From an uncultured Lachnospiraceae bacterium (lineage in GTDB: Bacteria; Bacillota; Clostridia; Lachnospirales; Lachnospiraceae), in contig CALZBR010000018.1 of the NCBI GenBank assembly GCA_945621435.1, positions 1 through 45,011 of the forward strand: 45,011 nucleotides of DNA. Reading direction: 5' to 3'. Below are positions 8,191-16,312 of the stretch, one piece after another (within the stretch, counting starts at the first letter, position 1; every line of letters begins with the position of its first letter). Made by a program: the position numbers and the translations under genes. The notes beneath the pieces are model-generated. The model made no database searches. It saw only the letters and a list, made by a program, of their open reading frames with translations, and was not told the origin of the DNA.

Positions 8191-9333
8191 TTAATCTGTT
8201 TTCCTGTTGTTTTGACGTCCGAAGTTTTTACTATAAACGGCAGCCAGCATGTTGAGTATGTGAGAAGCATATTCTGAAAAGAGCTGTCTGTCTTTTTTGG
8301 CCTCATCCGTAAGCTCAAAAAACAGCTCGTTGCTCTTGTATTCCCTTTTGAAAAAGGGTTCAAAAGTGTTATTCCATTGAGGAAGATAGAGGGAGTATTT
8401 CCGGGTGTAACAGTTGGAGGCTGTAGCAACGGTACGATGATCCTTGTCAACAAAATCGGCAACCGATTTGTGTAATGCAACATCCTCAACAGGAAGATAA
8501 TAGTAATCACGGTAATTAGAATAGAAATACTTTAATTCTTCTTCATAAATCGGTACCTTTATAGTTACTTCCGTGCCTTCAGCGTGAAGATAGCAGCCTT
8601 CAGCAGTAGCAGAGAATGCCTTAGGCAGGGCGGTCTCGGAAGATACTGACATGAATAATTCTTTGCGCAGATTTCCGTTGAGATCTTTATAGGTATTGGC
8701 CTGGACTTTTCTGGCATGTAAAGGTTCATGAAACAAGTCATGGTAACCCAGCATGGGAAGGATTTGAAGCATTCCCTTCAAATCATCGAGGTTGTGAAGG
8801 AACAGAGTCTCTTCAGCGTCATTTGTGGGAGAGGAGGTATAATCCTGATATATGCTGATCAATTCTCCGCCACTGTAAATATCCTTGCGATGGATGTCCA
8901 TAAACTGTTCCACTGTTTTTTGCTTGCAATTGGGAAGCTGCAGAATCGCTTTATATGGAGCAATCCTCTTGTATAAGTCGATTCCCTCAAATCCGTCGAA
9001 GGAGTAAGGAAGCAGGAGCTGTTCGCATTTCTGGGTGATGTAGGGCAAATCGAAATGGTTGCCGTTGTAATGTACCAGATAGTCATAATTTTTTGAAAAA
9101 GCAAAAAAAGCATTCAATACATCGGCTTCCTGTGATGTGTTTTCGGCGAGCCATTGGATCGTGTGCCAACTGTTTCCGGAAAAATATGCACAGCCAATCA
9201 GATAGAGAAAGGAAGAATTCGCCGTAAAGCCCGTCGTCTCTATATCGATAAATAGAAGCTGCTCCGGTGAAGCCAGTTTTTCAAGAGGGTAAGAAATGCT
9301 AAAATCAATCAGTGTTTCCTCAGTTGTTCTCAT
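8191..9333 (-). CDS. YprB-like RNase H-fold 3'-5' exonuclease
   Basis: The 380-aa protein carries a DEDD-type exonuclease domain of the YprB family in its N-terminal half. The first acidic pair is D30 and E32 (FIDIETTGF), the second motif is HYNGNHFDLPYI with D95, and the last is LHNLDDL with H180 and D184. These match the metal-binding residues of the DnaQ/RNase T superfamily. The C-terminal 150 residues are family-specific and not recognised. The cellular substrate of this family is not known to me. GGAGG lies 8 bases ahead of the ATG. It is monocistronic: divergent from rnfC and convergent with cheR across a shared terminator. Confidence 0.82.
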   Translation of the reverse strand: MRTTEETLIDFSISYPLEKLASPEQLLFIDIETTGFTANSSFLYLIGCAYFSGNSWHTIQWLAENTSQEADVLNAFFAFSKNYDYLVHYNGNHFDLPYITQKCEQLLLPYSFDGFEGIDLYKRIAPYKAILQLPNCKQKTVEQFMDIHRKDIYSGGELISIYQDYTSSPTNDAEETLFLHNLDDLKGMLQILPMLGYHDLFHEPLHARKVQANTYKDLNGNLRKELFMSVSSETALPKAFSATAEGCYLHAEGTEVTIKVPIYEEELKYFYSNYRDYYYLPVEDVALHKSVADFVDKDHRTVATASNCYTRKYSLYLPQWNNTFEPFFKREYKSNELFFELTDEAKKDRQLFSEYASHILNMLAAVYSKNFGRQNNRKTD

Positions 9334-9347
9334 ACAAATCCTCCTAT

Positions 9348-9370
9348 GGCGGACAGTCCGCCGGACAGTC
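9348..9370 (-). promoter_or_regulatory. Palindrome and direct repeat in the 5' leader of the yprB-like gene
   Basis: GGCGGACAGTCCGCC (9348-9362) is a perfect 7-bp inverted repeat with a one-base centre. GGACAGTC also occurs twice in direct orientation (9351-9358 and 9363-9370). The site lies between the probable minus-strand start site near 9381 and the ribosome-binding site, so it could be an operator or an RNA hairpin. No regulator is identified. Confidence 0.4.
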
Positions 9371-9387
9371 AGTTAAAAACCACATTA

Positions 9388-9396
9388 ATCATACCA
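9388..9396 (-). promoter_or_regulatory. Extended -10 promoter of the yprB-like gene
   Basis: Read on the minus strand, TATGAT (9388-9393) is preceded by TGG (9394-9396), an extended -10 element (TGnTATGAT). No good -35 box stands at the expected distance. The predicted start is near 9381, about 47 bases before the ATG. Confidence 0.4.
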
Positions 9397-9421
9397 TAAA
9401 ATAAAAAATTGCAGTAGTATT

Positions 9422-9449
9422 TTGTTGAAAAAAATAGTATATTTAAATT
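9422..9449 (+). promoter_or_regulatory. Possible promoter of the rnf operon
   Basis: TTGTTG (9422-9427) and TAAATT (9444-9449) are separated by 16 bp in a very AT-rich stretch, about 30 bp before rnfC. The match is moderate. This gap must hold the operon promoter, because the upstream gene is divergent. Confidence 0.35.
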
Positions 9450-9478
9450 AATTCTATTCTGAAAGGACATAGCTTGAT

Positions 9479-10795
9479 ATGGCAAAATTGACATTTGTGG
9501 GCGGCATACATCCCTATGACGGCAAGGAACTGTCAAAAGATATGCCAATAATGGATATTCTTCCAAAAGGAGAATTGGTATATCCTCTTTCACAACATAT
9601 TGGTGCACCTGCCAAGGCAATTGTTCAGAAAGGTGACAGGGTGCTTGCGGGACAAAAGATTGCAGAGAGCGGCGCTTTTGTGTCTGCACCGGTGTATGCA
9701 TCGGTTTCCGGAGTCGTAAAATCCATTGAACCCAGGCGTGTTGTTACCGGCGATATGGTCATGAGTATTGTTGTGGAAAACGACGGACTTTATGAAGACG
9801 TGGGATTTTTCCCTGCTGCACCCTTGGATAAACTTAGCAGAGAAGAAATCATAGAGATCATTCGTGAGGCAGGAATTGTAGGAATGGGTGGCGCAGGATT
9901 CCCTACTCATGTCAAATTGTCACCCAAGGAACCGGAAGAGATCGACTATGTTATTGCGAACTGTGCTGAGTGCGAACCCTATCTCACATCAGACTACAGG
10001 CGCATGCTGGAGGAGCCTGAAAAGTTGATTGGTGGCTTGAAGATTCTGCTTAGTCTCTTTGAAAATGCGCAGGGAATTCTTGCGGTAGAAGACAATAAGC
10101 CGGATTGTATTGCACTTCTCAGAAAGCTTACCAAGGATGAAACAAATATCAGTGTCAAGGCATTAAAGACAAAATACCCTCAGGGTGGTGAAAGACACCT
10201 GATTTATGCGACTACCGGGAGAAAGATTAATTCCACCATGCTTCCTGCGGATGTGGGATGTATTGTAAACAATGTGGATACCATTGTTGCGGTTTACAGA
10301 GCGCTTACCGAAGGAAGACCTCTGATGGAAAGAATCGTAACGGTGACGGGAGATGCGATTGAAAATCCCAGAAATTTCCGGGTGAAAATCGGTATGAGCT
10401 ATCAGGAGATTCTGGAGGAAGCAGGAGGATTCAGAACAAAGCCTGAAAAGATCATCTGCGGCGGTCCCATGATGGGATTTGCCATGTTTGACTTAAATGT
10501 ACCTACGACAAAAACTTCGACAGCACTATTGGCATTTACAAAGGACGAGGTGTCGGCGTTGGAGCCCGGTCCGTGTATCAACTGCGGACGGTGCGTGGAG
10601 GTATGTCCCGGCCGTGTCATTCCCAGTCGACTGGCGGATTATGCTGAGCGCTTTGATGAGGACCCCTTTCTGGCAAACCATGGCATGGAATGTTGCGAAT
10701 GCGGATGCTGCAGTTATGTTTGCCCCGCCAGAAGACATTTGACTCAGGAAATCAAGTCTATGCGTAAGATGCAACTTGCAAAAAGGAAGAAATAG
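9479..10795 (+). CDS. rnfC: Rnf electron transport complex subunit C
   Basis: RnfC is the peripheral NADH-side subunit of the ferredoxin:NAD+ oxidoreductase (Rnf), which couples this electron transfer to Na+ or H+ export. The 438-aa protein has the N-terminal RnfC barrel domain and a glycine-rich nucleotide/FMN-binding stretch (VGMGGAGFPTHVKL, about residues 137-150). A SLBB-like segment follows, then two [4Fe-4S] motifs: C366, C369, C372, C376 (CINCGRCVEVCP) and C405, C408, C411, C415. Length and order match clostridial RnfC. AAAGGA lies 11 bases before the ATG. It is the first gene of rnfCDGEAB, with rnfD beginning 11 bp after its stop. Confidence 0.97.
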   Translation: MAKLTFVGGIHPYDGKELSKDMPIMDILPKGELVYPLSQHIGAPAKAIVQKGDRVLAGQKIAESGAFVSAPVYASVSGVVKSIEPRRVVTGDMVMSIVVENDGLYEDVGFFPAAPLDKLSREEIIEIIREAGIVGMGGAGFPTHVKLSPKEPEEIDYVIANCAECEPYLTSDYRRMLEEPEKLIGGLKILLSLFENAQGILAVEDNKPDCIALLRKLTKDETNISVKALKTKYPQGGERHLIYATTGRKINSTMLPADVGCIVNNVDTIVAVYRALTEGRPLMERIVTVTGDAIENPRNFRVKIGMSYQEILEEAGGFRTKPEKIICGGPMMGFAMFDLNVPTTKTSTALLAFTKDEVSALEPGPCINCGRCVEVCPGRVIPSRLADYAERFDEDPFLANHGMECCECGCCSYVCPARRHLTQEIKSMRKMQLAKRKK

Positions 10796-10806
10796 AGGAG
10801 AAAGCC

Positions 10807-11748
10807 ATGAACGAACAGTATAAAGTATCATCCAACCCTCATATACGTTCCAGAGTGACAACAAATGGAATTATGCTGGCAGTGATAATTGCACTTATGC
10901 CCGCAACAGGATTTGGTATCTATAATTTTGGTCCCAGGGTAATAAGTGTTTTGCTGGTAACCATTGCAAGCACCGTGCTGACCGAATATCTGTATGGATT
11001 ATACCGTAAAAAAACAACCGTCACTGATCTGTCTGCGGTGGTAACCGGACTTCTCCTGGCATTAAATCTTCCGGTGACAATTCCGCTTTGGATGGCGGCT
11101 TTGGGCGGTGTATTTGCGATTCTGGTTGTAAAGATGCTGTTTGGCGGCTTAGGGCAGAATTTTATGAACCCTGCATTGGCAGCCAGATGTTTTCTGCTGA
11201 TCTCATTCCCGAAGGCCATGTCAGGCTTCGAATGTGATGCCTATACGGGAGCTACGCCGTTGACCGCTCTCAAGGAGGGAGGTACGGTTAACGTGATGGA
11301 TATGGTGATCGGAAGAACCGCAGGAACCATCGGAGAGACTTCCGTGATTGCGCTGGTTATCGGTGCATGTCTGCTGATTTTGTTTGGAGTCATAGATTTG
11401 AGAATTCCCGGAAGCTATATTGTGACATTTATATTGTTTGTCGGTATTTTTGGAAAGAGAGGCTTTGATCCCGCATATCTTTCTGCACAGCTTGCAGGCG
11501 GTGGTCTGATGCTGGGTGCGTTTTTTATGGCTACAGATTATGTGACGAGGCCTATTACAGTGAAAGGACAATATATTTACGGCATCTTTCTGGGACTGAT
11601 GACAGGTATCTTTCGCATGTACGGACCTGGAGCCGAAGGGGTTTCCTATGCAATCATCCTTGGCAATCTTCTGGTGCCTTTGATTGAAAAAGTGACGAAA
11701 CCTACCGCTTTCGGATATGAGAGGGGAGGAAAACATCATGAAAAATGA
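10807..11748 (+). CDS. rnfD: Rnf electron transport complex subunit D
   Basis: RnfD is an integral membrane subunit of the Rnf ion pump with covalently bound FMN. The 313-aa protein is strongly hydrophobic with about nine or ten membrane segments. The flavinylation motif appears as YTGATPLT with T150 the probable FMN-carrying threonine. The position normally held by Ser in SGAT is Thr here, as in some homologues. The family signature LGGLGQNFMNPALAARCFL is close to residues 114-132. GAGGAG precedes the ATG. The gene overlaps the start of rnfG by 11 bp. Confidence 0.96.
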   Translation: MNEQYKVSSNPHIRSRVTTNGIMLAVIIALMPATGFGIYNFGPRVISVLLVTIASTVLTEYLYGLYRKKTTVTDLSAVVTGLLLALNLPVTIPLWMAALGGVFAILVVKMLFGGLGQNFMNPALAARCFLLISFPKAMSGFECDAYTGATPLTALKEGGTVNVMDMVIGRTAGTIGETSVIALVIGACLLILFGVIDLRIPGSYIVTFILFVGIFGKRGFDPAYLSAQLAGGGLMLGAFFMATDYVTRPITVKGQYIYGIFLGLMTGIFRMYGPGAEGVSYAIILGNLLVPLIEKVTKPTAFGYERGGKHHEK

Positions 11749-12370
11749 AAAGATAACCATGTTGAAAGAAGCCGGTATCCTCTTTGCAATCACACTTCTC
11801 GCAGGTCTGCTTCTGGGGGTGGTGTATGAGGTGACAAAAGAACCTCGTAAGATACAACAGGAAAGATTGGTTCAGGAGGCTTGTATAGCAGCATTTCCTG
11901 AGGCAAAGGCACAGGGAAAGGCATTGCAGTTTACAGCGATTGAGGCAGTCCCCTCTCAGGAAACTTTGTCTGCGCTGGCAGAAACAATGGTTGAAATCGG
12001 GACTGTTTATGAAGCAAAGGCAGATGATGTATTCTATGGTTATGTTGTGGAAGCGATATCCGCAAAGGGCTATGGGGGTAAGATCGTGCTCTATGTGGGC
12101 GTGACCGCAGACGGAACGGTCGGAGGTGTTTCCATCACAGAGATTTCTGAGACACCGGGGCTTGGAATGGAGGCGCCTTCGGTTCTGGTTCCCCAGTTCG
12201 CAGGCAGAAAAGTGACAGAATTTACCTATACGAAGAAGGGTGCGGTGGCAGAGAATGAGGTGGATGCCATCAGCAGTGCGACCATAACGACAAGAGCGGT
12301 TACCAATGCGGTGAACGGTGGACTAAAGATGGCATTGGAATTGCTGGAAGGAGGTACCCTTCATGAGTGA
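11738..12370 (+). CDS. rnfG: Rnf electron transport complex subunit G
   Basis: RnfG carries a second covalent FMN on the outer face of the membrane and has one N-terminal membrane helix (about residues 9-28). The protein has 210 aa from this start. The FMN-binding motif is ISSATITT with T182 the likely attachment residue, and GYGGKIVLYVGV (about 113-124) is typical of the FMN-binding domain. An in-frame ATG at 11717 exists, but GGGGAGGA at 11723-11730 is correctly spaced for 11738. It overlaps rnfD by 11 bp and rnfE by 8 bp, which indicates coupled translation. Confidence 0.95.
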   Translation: MKNEKITMLKEAGILFAITLLAGLLLGVVYEVTKEPRKIQQERLVQEACIAAFPEAKAQGKALQFTAIEAVPSQETLSALAETMVEIGTVYEAKADDVFYGYVVEAISAKGYGGKIVLYVGVTADGTVGGVSITEISETPGLGMEAPSVLVPQFAGRKVTEFTYTKKGAVAENEVDAISSATITTRAVTNAVNGGLKMALELLEGGTLHE

Positions 12371-13127
12371 GATTAAGAAAAACGGTCTTTTTCAGTCTTC
12401 CGGAGAGAGACTTGTAAACGGTATCGTGAAAGAGAATCCCACCTTTGTCCTGATGTTGGGAATGTGTCCAACTTTGGCGGTTACCACTTCTGCAATGAAT
12501 GGTCTGGGAATGGGACTTACAACCATGGCAGTGCTTGCACTCAGCAATCTGTTTATATCCCTTCTGCGTAAGGTGATTCCTTCCAGAGTGAGAATCCCGG
12601 CATTCATCGTGATAATTGCTTCCTTTGTAACAGTCGTTCAATTAATGCTGGAAGCCTATCTGCCCTCCTTAAACAAAGCATTGGGCGTATATATACCGTT
12701 GATTGTGGTGAACTGTATCATTTTGGGAAGAGCAGAGGCATATGCTTATTCAAATCCTCCGATACCGTCCTTGTTTGACGGGATCGGTATGGGGCTGGGT
12801 TTTTCCTTTGCCCTGACCTGTATCGGAGCATTGCGTGAATTCCTTGGAGCAGGCAAGGTTTTTGGAGCGCAGGTTCTGCCGGCTTCCTTCGAACCCATTC
12901 GTATTTTCGGTCAGGCACCCGGTGCATTCTTTGTGCTTGCCTGCCTGGTTGCACTGCAGAACTATATTAAGATACGTCTGAAAAAGGCCGGAAAACCAAA
13001 TGAGAAGATCGGCTCCGGTTGTACGGAGGATTGCATGAATTGTTCTGATAAGGGATGCAAAAAGAGATTTTATGACACAACAAAGGAGATTCAGATGGTA
13101 GACTTGGAAGAGGAGGAGGAGAAATGA
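12363..13127 (+). CDS. rnfE: Rnf electron transport complex subunit E, with cysteine-bearing tail
   Basis: RnfE is one of the two paralogous membrane subunits (with RnfA) that form the ion-translocating core. Six membrane helices and the motifs CPTLAVTTSA and IVVNCIILGRAEAYA are clear. These cysteines correspond to the intramembrane iron-sulfur ligands shared between RnfA and RnfE. At 254 aa it is longer than the usual 195-230 aa. After about residue 205 there is a hydrophilic tail with C220, C224, C227 and C232 (CxxxCxxCxxxxC), then an acidic end (five glutamates in a row). GGAGG lies inside rnfG. The stop overlaps the rnfA start (ATGA). Confidence 0.95.
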   Translation: MSEIKKNGLFQSSGERLVNGIVKENPTFVLMLGMCPTLAVTTSAMNGLGMGLTTMAVLALSNLFISLLRKVIPSRVRIPAFIVIIASFVTVVQLMLEAYLPSLNKALGVYIPLIVVNCIILGRAEAYAYSNPPIPSLFDGIGMGLGFSFALTCIGALREFLGAGKVFGAQVLPASFEPIRIFGQAPGAFFVLACLVALQNYIKIRLKKAGKPNEKIGSGCTEDCMNCSDKGCKKRFYDTTKEIQMVDLEEEEEK

Positions 13128-13708
13128 ATCAGGTAAAAGATTTATTGGTTATTTTAATCGGTTCCTCCCTGGTAAGCAATGTGGTGCTGAGTCAATTTCT
13201 GGGATTGTGTCCGTTTCTGGGAGTGTCCAAGAAGGTCAAGACTGCAGGTGGCATGGGGGTGGCGGTTATTTTTGTCATCACTCTGGCAAGTGCGGTGGCA
13301 GGAGTGATCAATCGGTATGTGCTGATCAGGTTTGACATTCAGTACCTGGATACCATCGTGTTTATTCTGGTAATTGCGGCATTGGTACAGTTTGTGGAAA
13401 TGTTTTTGAAAAAGATGATTCCCTCGCTTTATCAGGCTTTGGGAGTGTATCTTCCCCTGATTACCACCAACTGTGCGGTGCTTGGAGTTGCAATCAACAA
13501 TGAACAGGCGCAGTACGGAATCCTTACCGGTATTGTCAATGGCTTTGCGACAGCGGTTGGCTTTACCGTGGCTATTGTTATTCTTGCCGGAATTCGTGAG
13601 AAAATCGAGTATAACGATGTGCCGGAATCCTTTAAGGGTATGCCTATCGTTTTACTGACTGCAGGACTTATGGCAATTGCATTTGTAGGATTCTCGGGAC
13701 TGCTTTAA
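13124..13708 (+). CDS. rnfA: Rnf electron transport complex subunit A
   Basis: RnfA pairs with RnfE in the membrane as the pseudo-symmetric core that carries electrons across the bilayer. The 194-aa protein has six hydrophobic segments, QFLGLCPFLGVSKK near residues 22-35 and LITTNCAVLGVAI near 106-118, with the conserved cysteines. Length is normal. The start overlaps the rnfE stop by four bases (ATGA), and AGGAGGAGG precedes it. rnfB follows after 12 bp. Confidence 0.97.
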   Translation: MNQVKDLLVILIGSSLVSNVVLSQFLGLCPFLGVSKKVKTAGGMGVAVIFVITLASAVAGVINRYVLIRFDIQYLDTIVFILVIAALVQFVEMFLKKMIPSLYQALGVYLPLITTNCAVLGVAINNEQAQYGILTGIVNGFATAVGFTVAIVILAGIREKIEYNDVPESFKGMPIVLLTAGLMAIAFVGFSGLL

Positions 13709-13720
13709 GGAGGAAGACAT

Positions 13721-15196
13721 ATGAACATAACAGCAATCATTACGGCTACCGTTGTGGTCGGTGCGGTGGGAATCTTCGTGGGTCTCTTCCTGGGAATTGC
13801 GGGGATTCAGTTCAAGGTTCAGATTGATGAGAGAGAAGAAGCGGTACAGTCTGTATTGCCGGGAAACAACTGTGGCGGTTGCGGCTATGCAGGATGTTCC
13901 GGGCTTGCGGCTGCCATTGCAAAAGGGGAGGCTCCGGTAAATGCCTGTCCCGTAGGTGGCGAAGGGGTAGCGAAGAAAATAGCAGGCATTATGGGAGTGG
14001 AAGCTGCTGATGCAACACATATGGTTGCTTTTGTGGCATGTCAGGGCGACTGCGACAAGACAAAGGAAAACTATGAGTATCACGGAGCGGAAGATTGCCG
14101 AATGTTGTCCTTTGTTCCGGACGGCGGTCCTAAGTCCTGCAGTAACGGATGTCTTGGCTTCGGTACCTGCGTAAAGGCCTGCCCCTTTGATGCGATTCAT
14201 GTAGTGAACGGTGTTGCCCTTGTTGACAGAGAAGCATGCAGGGCTTGTGGAAAATGTGTGGCAGCATGTCCTAAGAAACTTATTTCGCTGATACCTTATG
14301 AGGCAAAGTATGCAGTGGCATGCAGTTCCACAGAGAAAGGACCTGCTACCATGAAAGCATGTACGGTTGGATGTATCGGCTGTGGAATCTGTGCCAAGAA
14401 TTGTCCCGCTGAGGCTGTGAAGGTAACCGATTTCAATGCAACGATAGACCAGGAGAAGTGTACGGGGTGCGGTACCTGTGCAGAAAAATGTCCCAAGAAA
14501 TCCATTGTAGGATTAGGCTTAAGCAGGTTGTTTTCTGCAACCATGACGATCATACTTTGCTTTATGATGACTGCCTGCGGAAAAGGTGATGAGGAGGATA
14601 GCGGAAAGGAAAGTGAAAAACCTCTATACAAACAGGGGATGGAGGTTGTGGAGCTGATCGATGAGAAGGTTCATTCGGATGCGTATCTGAATCTTATAGC
14701 GACAGGCACAATTGCAGAATCTGACTTTATTGCCGAAATGAAGGAAACGGATTATGCAAAGCCCGATGAGATTTACGAGATTGTTTTTCCGGAGGATACC
14801 CTGGAGGAGCTTTGGAAAAGTGAATTGACGGAAGATATGGAAGACATGCCGAAGCTTCTGAAAAAAGAGATGGAAGGCAGGCTTCTTGGCGGATTTGTCA
14901 ACCTGATAAACGGTAAGAACGGAGCTCTTGCGTTAGCATGTTCCGGAGTATTGACATCAAATGTGTTATTTGTAGATGAAGATGCCAAAGAACAGAATAT
15001 AATGTATGTATATTGCTATGAGAATGCATATCCGGTCGCGGTAACGTTTACTTATGGTAAGAATGGCGCTGTTATGGCCAGCGGTGCTCCCTGCTTTTTC
15101 AAAATTGAGTTCGGGGACGAGGACGAGGTTAAAGAATCATTGTTCTTGGATATGTATGATGAAGCAGATATAAAGATTAAAAGGATTAAGCAATAA
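13721..15196 (+). CDS. rnfB: RnfB fused in frame to a lipoprotein-like domain
   Basis: Residues 1-265 are a complete RnfB, the subunit that takes electrons from ferredoxin. It has a membrane helix (5-28) and a 4Fe-4S motif with C51, C54, C59 and C76. Four ferredoxin-type motifs follow: C140/144/150/154, C173/176/179/183, C218/221/224/228 and C247/250/253/257. Such proteins usually stop soon after the last cluster, at about 265-280 aa. Here the frame stays open to 491 aa. Residues 268-286 read like a lipoprotein signal (SR, then a hydrophobic run ending MTAC, with C286 as lipobox cysteine). After it come an acidic linker and about 190 residues of unrecognised, probably secreted protein. An internal start at M275 (14543) or TTG 14528 is possible, but neither has a well-placed ribosome-binding site. 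It is either a natural gene fusion or a deletion or assembly join. Confidence 0.9.
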   Translation: MNITAIITATVVVGAVGIFVGLFLGIAGIQFKVQIDEREEAVQSVLPGNNCGGCGYAGCSGLAAAIAKGEAPVNACPVGGEGVAKKIAGIMGVEAADATHMVAFVACQGDCDKTKENYEYHGAEDCRMLSFVPDGGPKSCSNGCLGFGTCVKACPFDAIHVVNGVALVDREACRACGKCVAACPKKLISLIPYEAKYAVACSSTEKGPATMKACTVGCIGCGICAKNCPAEAVKVTDFNATIDQEKCTGCGTCAEKCPKKSIVGLGLSRLFSATMTIILCFMMTACGKGDEEDSGKESEKPLYKQGMEVVELIDEKVHSDAYLNLIATGTIAESDFIAEMKETDYAKPDEIYEIVFPEDTLEELWKSELTEDMEDMPKLLKKEMEGRLLGGFVNLINGKNGALALACSGVLTSNVLFVDEDAKEQNIMYVYCYENAYPVAVTFTYGKNGAVMASGAPCFFKIEFGDEDEVKESLFLDMYDEADIKIKRIKQ

Positions 15197-15217
15197 CACA
15201 AAAGAAAGGAGGATAGG

Positions 15218-16312
15218 ATGAGATTACAGGAAGATTATAATGACCGTTCCGGCATGACACCTACGGTGGTCATGACAATCATTGTTGTTACTGCTTTTGT
15301 TGCGGTGATTCTGGCGGTTGTGGTTATCATGAATCCGAAGAAAAAACCGGAAAGCGTGAATCCATCCTATGCGGGACCTCCGAGTATTGAGGTTTCCTCT
15401 CCTATCATCGTATCCGAGGCTCCGATTCAGGAAAAGGACAGCCTGCATCCCGATGATCTTGATTTTTGGGATAAATATCCGCAGGAGGAATCGAAACCGT
15501 TGGAGCCGGCGGAAGCTAAGCAGGAGATAGAGGCAGAAAACGATCCGTCCACAGACGGAAGACATACATTGATTACATATGCGGACGGAAGAGAGGAGTG
15601 GGTTCTGATCAGCCCGTATCTTCCCAAACATGAGTATGATTTTACCAAGTTGGTTTGTCAGTCCGGTCTCATGAAGTATTTTGATAACGGAAAACAGATT
15701 TCTTATTCGGGAATCGATGTTTCGAAGCTTCAGGATTATATAGATTTCGTGAAGGTGAAAAAAGCAGGGATTCATTTCGTGATGATCAGAGTGGGAGCCA
15801 GAGGTTACAGCACCGGGCAGTTAATTCTGGATGAGTATTTCAATGACAATATTAAAAGGGCTACCGATGCCGGTTTGAATGTTGGCGTTTATTTCTATTC
15901 GCAGGCAATCAACAAGGAGGAAGCCATAGAAGAAGCTAATTATGTGTTGGAAAACATAGGCGAATATAAGCTGACTTATCCGGTGGTTTATGAATTGGAA
16001 ATGGTAGGAAATGATTCTGCCAGAACTGACGCATTGACCAAAGCAGAACGCACTGAGATTGCCCGTGCGTTTCTTGATACGATAGAGGCTGCGGGGTTTA
16101 AAACAGCTGTTTACGGAAACAAAGAATGGTTTTTAAAGGGCGTGGATCTATCCAAGCTGACCGGTTATGATATGTGGCTGGCGCAATCCGGAGATATTCC
16201 GGATTATCCATATAAATTCAATATGTGGCAGTATAATACAAAGGGTCTTGTGGACGGAATATCGGGTTATGTAAATCTGGATATCAGCTTTATTGATTAT
16301 TCCGAAAAATGA
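15218..16312 (+). CDS. Membrane-anchored GH25 (lysozyme-like) protein
   Basis: The 364-aa protein has one N-terminal membrane helix (about residues 14-38), then a Pro/Glu-rich linker (40-110). The C-terminal half is a glycoside hydrolase 25 domain (about 163-360), a fold that cuts peptidoglycan between MurNAc and GlcNAc. The first catalytic aspartate is D167 (GIDVSKLQD). The usual DxE pair appears as E259-L-E261 in YPVVYELEM, so the first acid is Glu instead of Asp. FYSQA and MWQYN, typical of the family, are present. AAAGGAGGA precedes the ATG. It follows the rnfB fusion by 21 bp and may be read from the rnf operon. Activity is uncertain because of the changed residue. Confidence 0.87.
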   Translation: MRLQEDYNDRSGMTPTVVMTIIVVTAFVAVILAVVVIMNPKKKPESVNPSYAGPPSIEVSSPIIVSEAPIQEKDSLHPDDLDFWDKYPQEESKPLEPAEAKQEIEAENDPSTDGRHTLITYADGREEWVLISPYLPKHEYDFTKLVCQSGLMKYFDNGKQISYSGIDVSKLQDYIDFVKVKKAGIHFVMIRVGARGYSTGQLILDEYFNDNIKRATDAGLNVGVYFYSQAINKEEAIEEANYVLENIGEYKLTYPVVYELEMVGNDSARTDALTKAERTEIARAFLDTIEAAGFKTAVYGNKEWFLKGVDLSKLTGYDMWLAQSGDIPDYPYKFNMWQYNTKGLVDGISGYVNLDISFIDYSEK

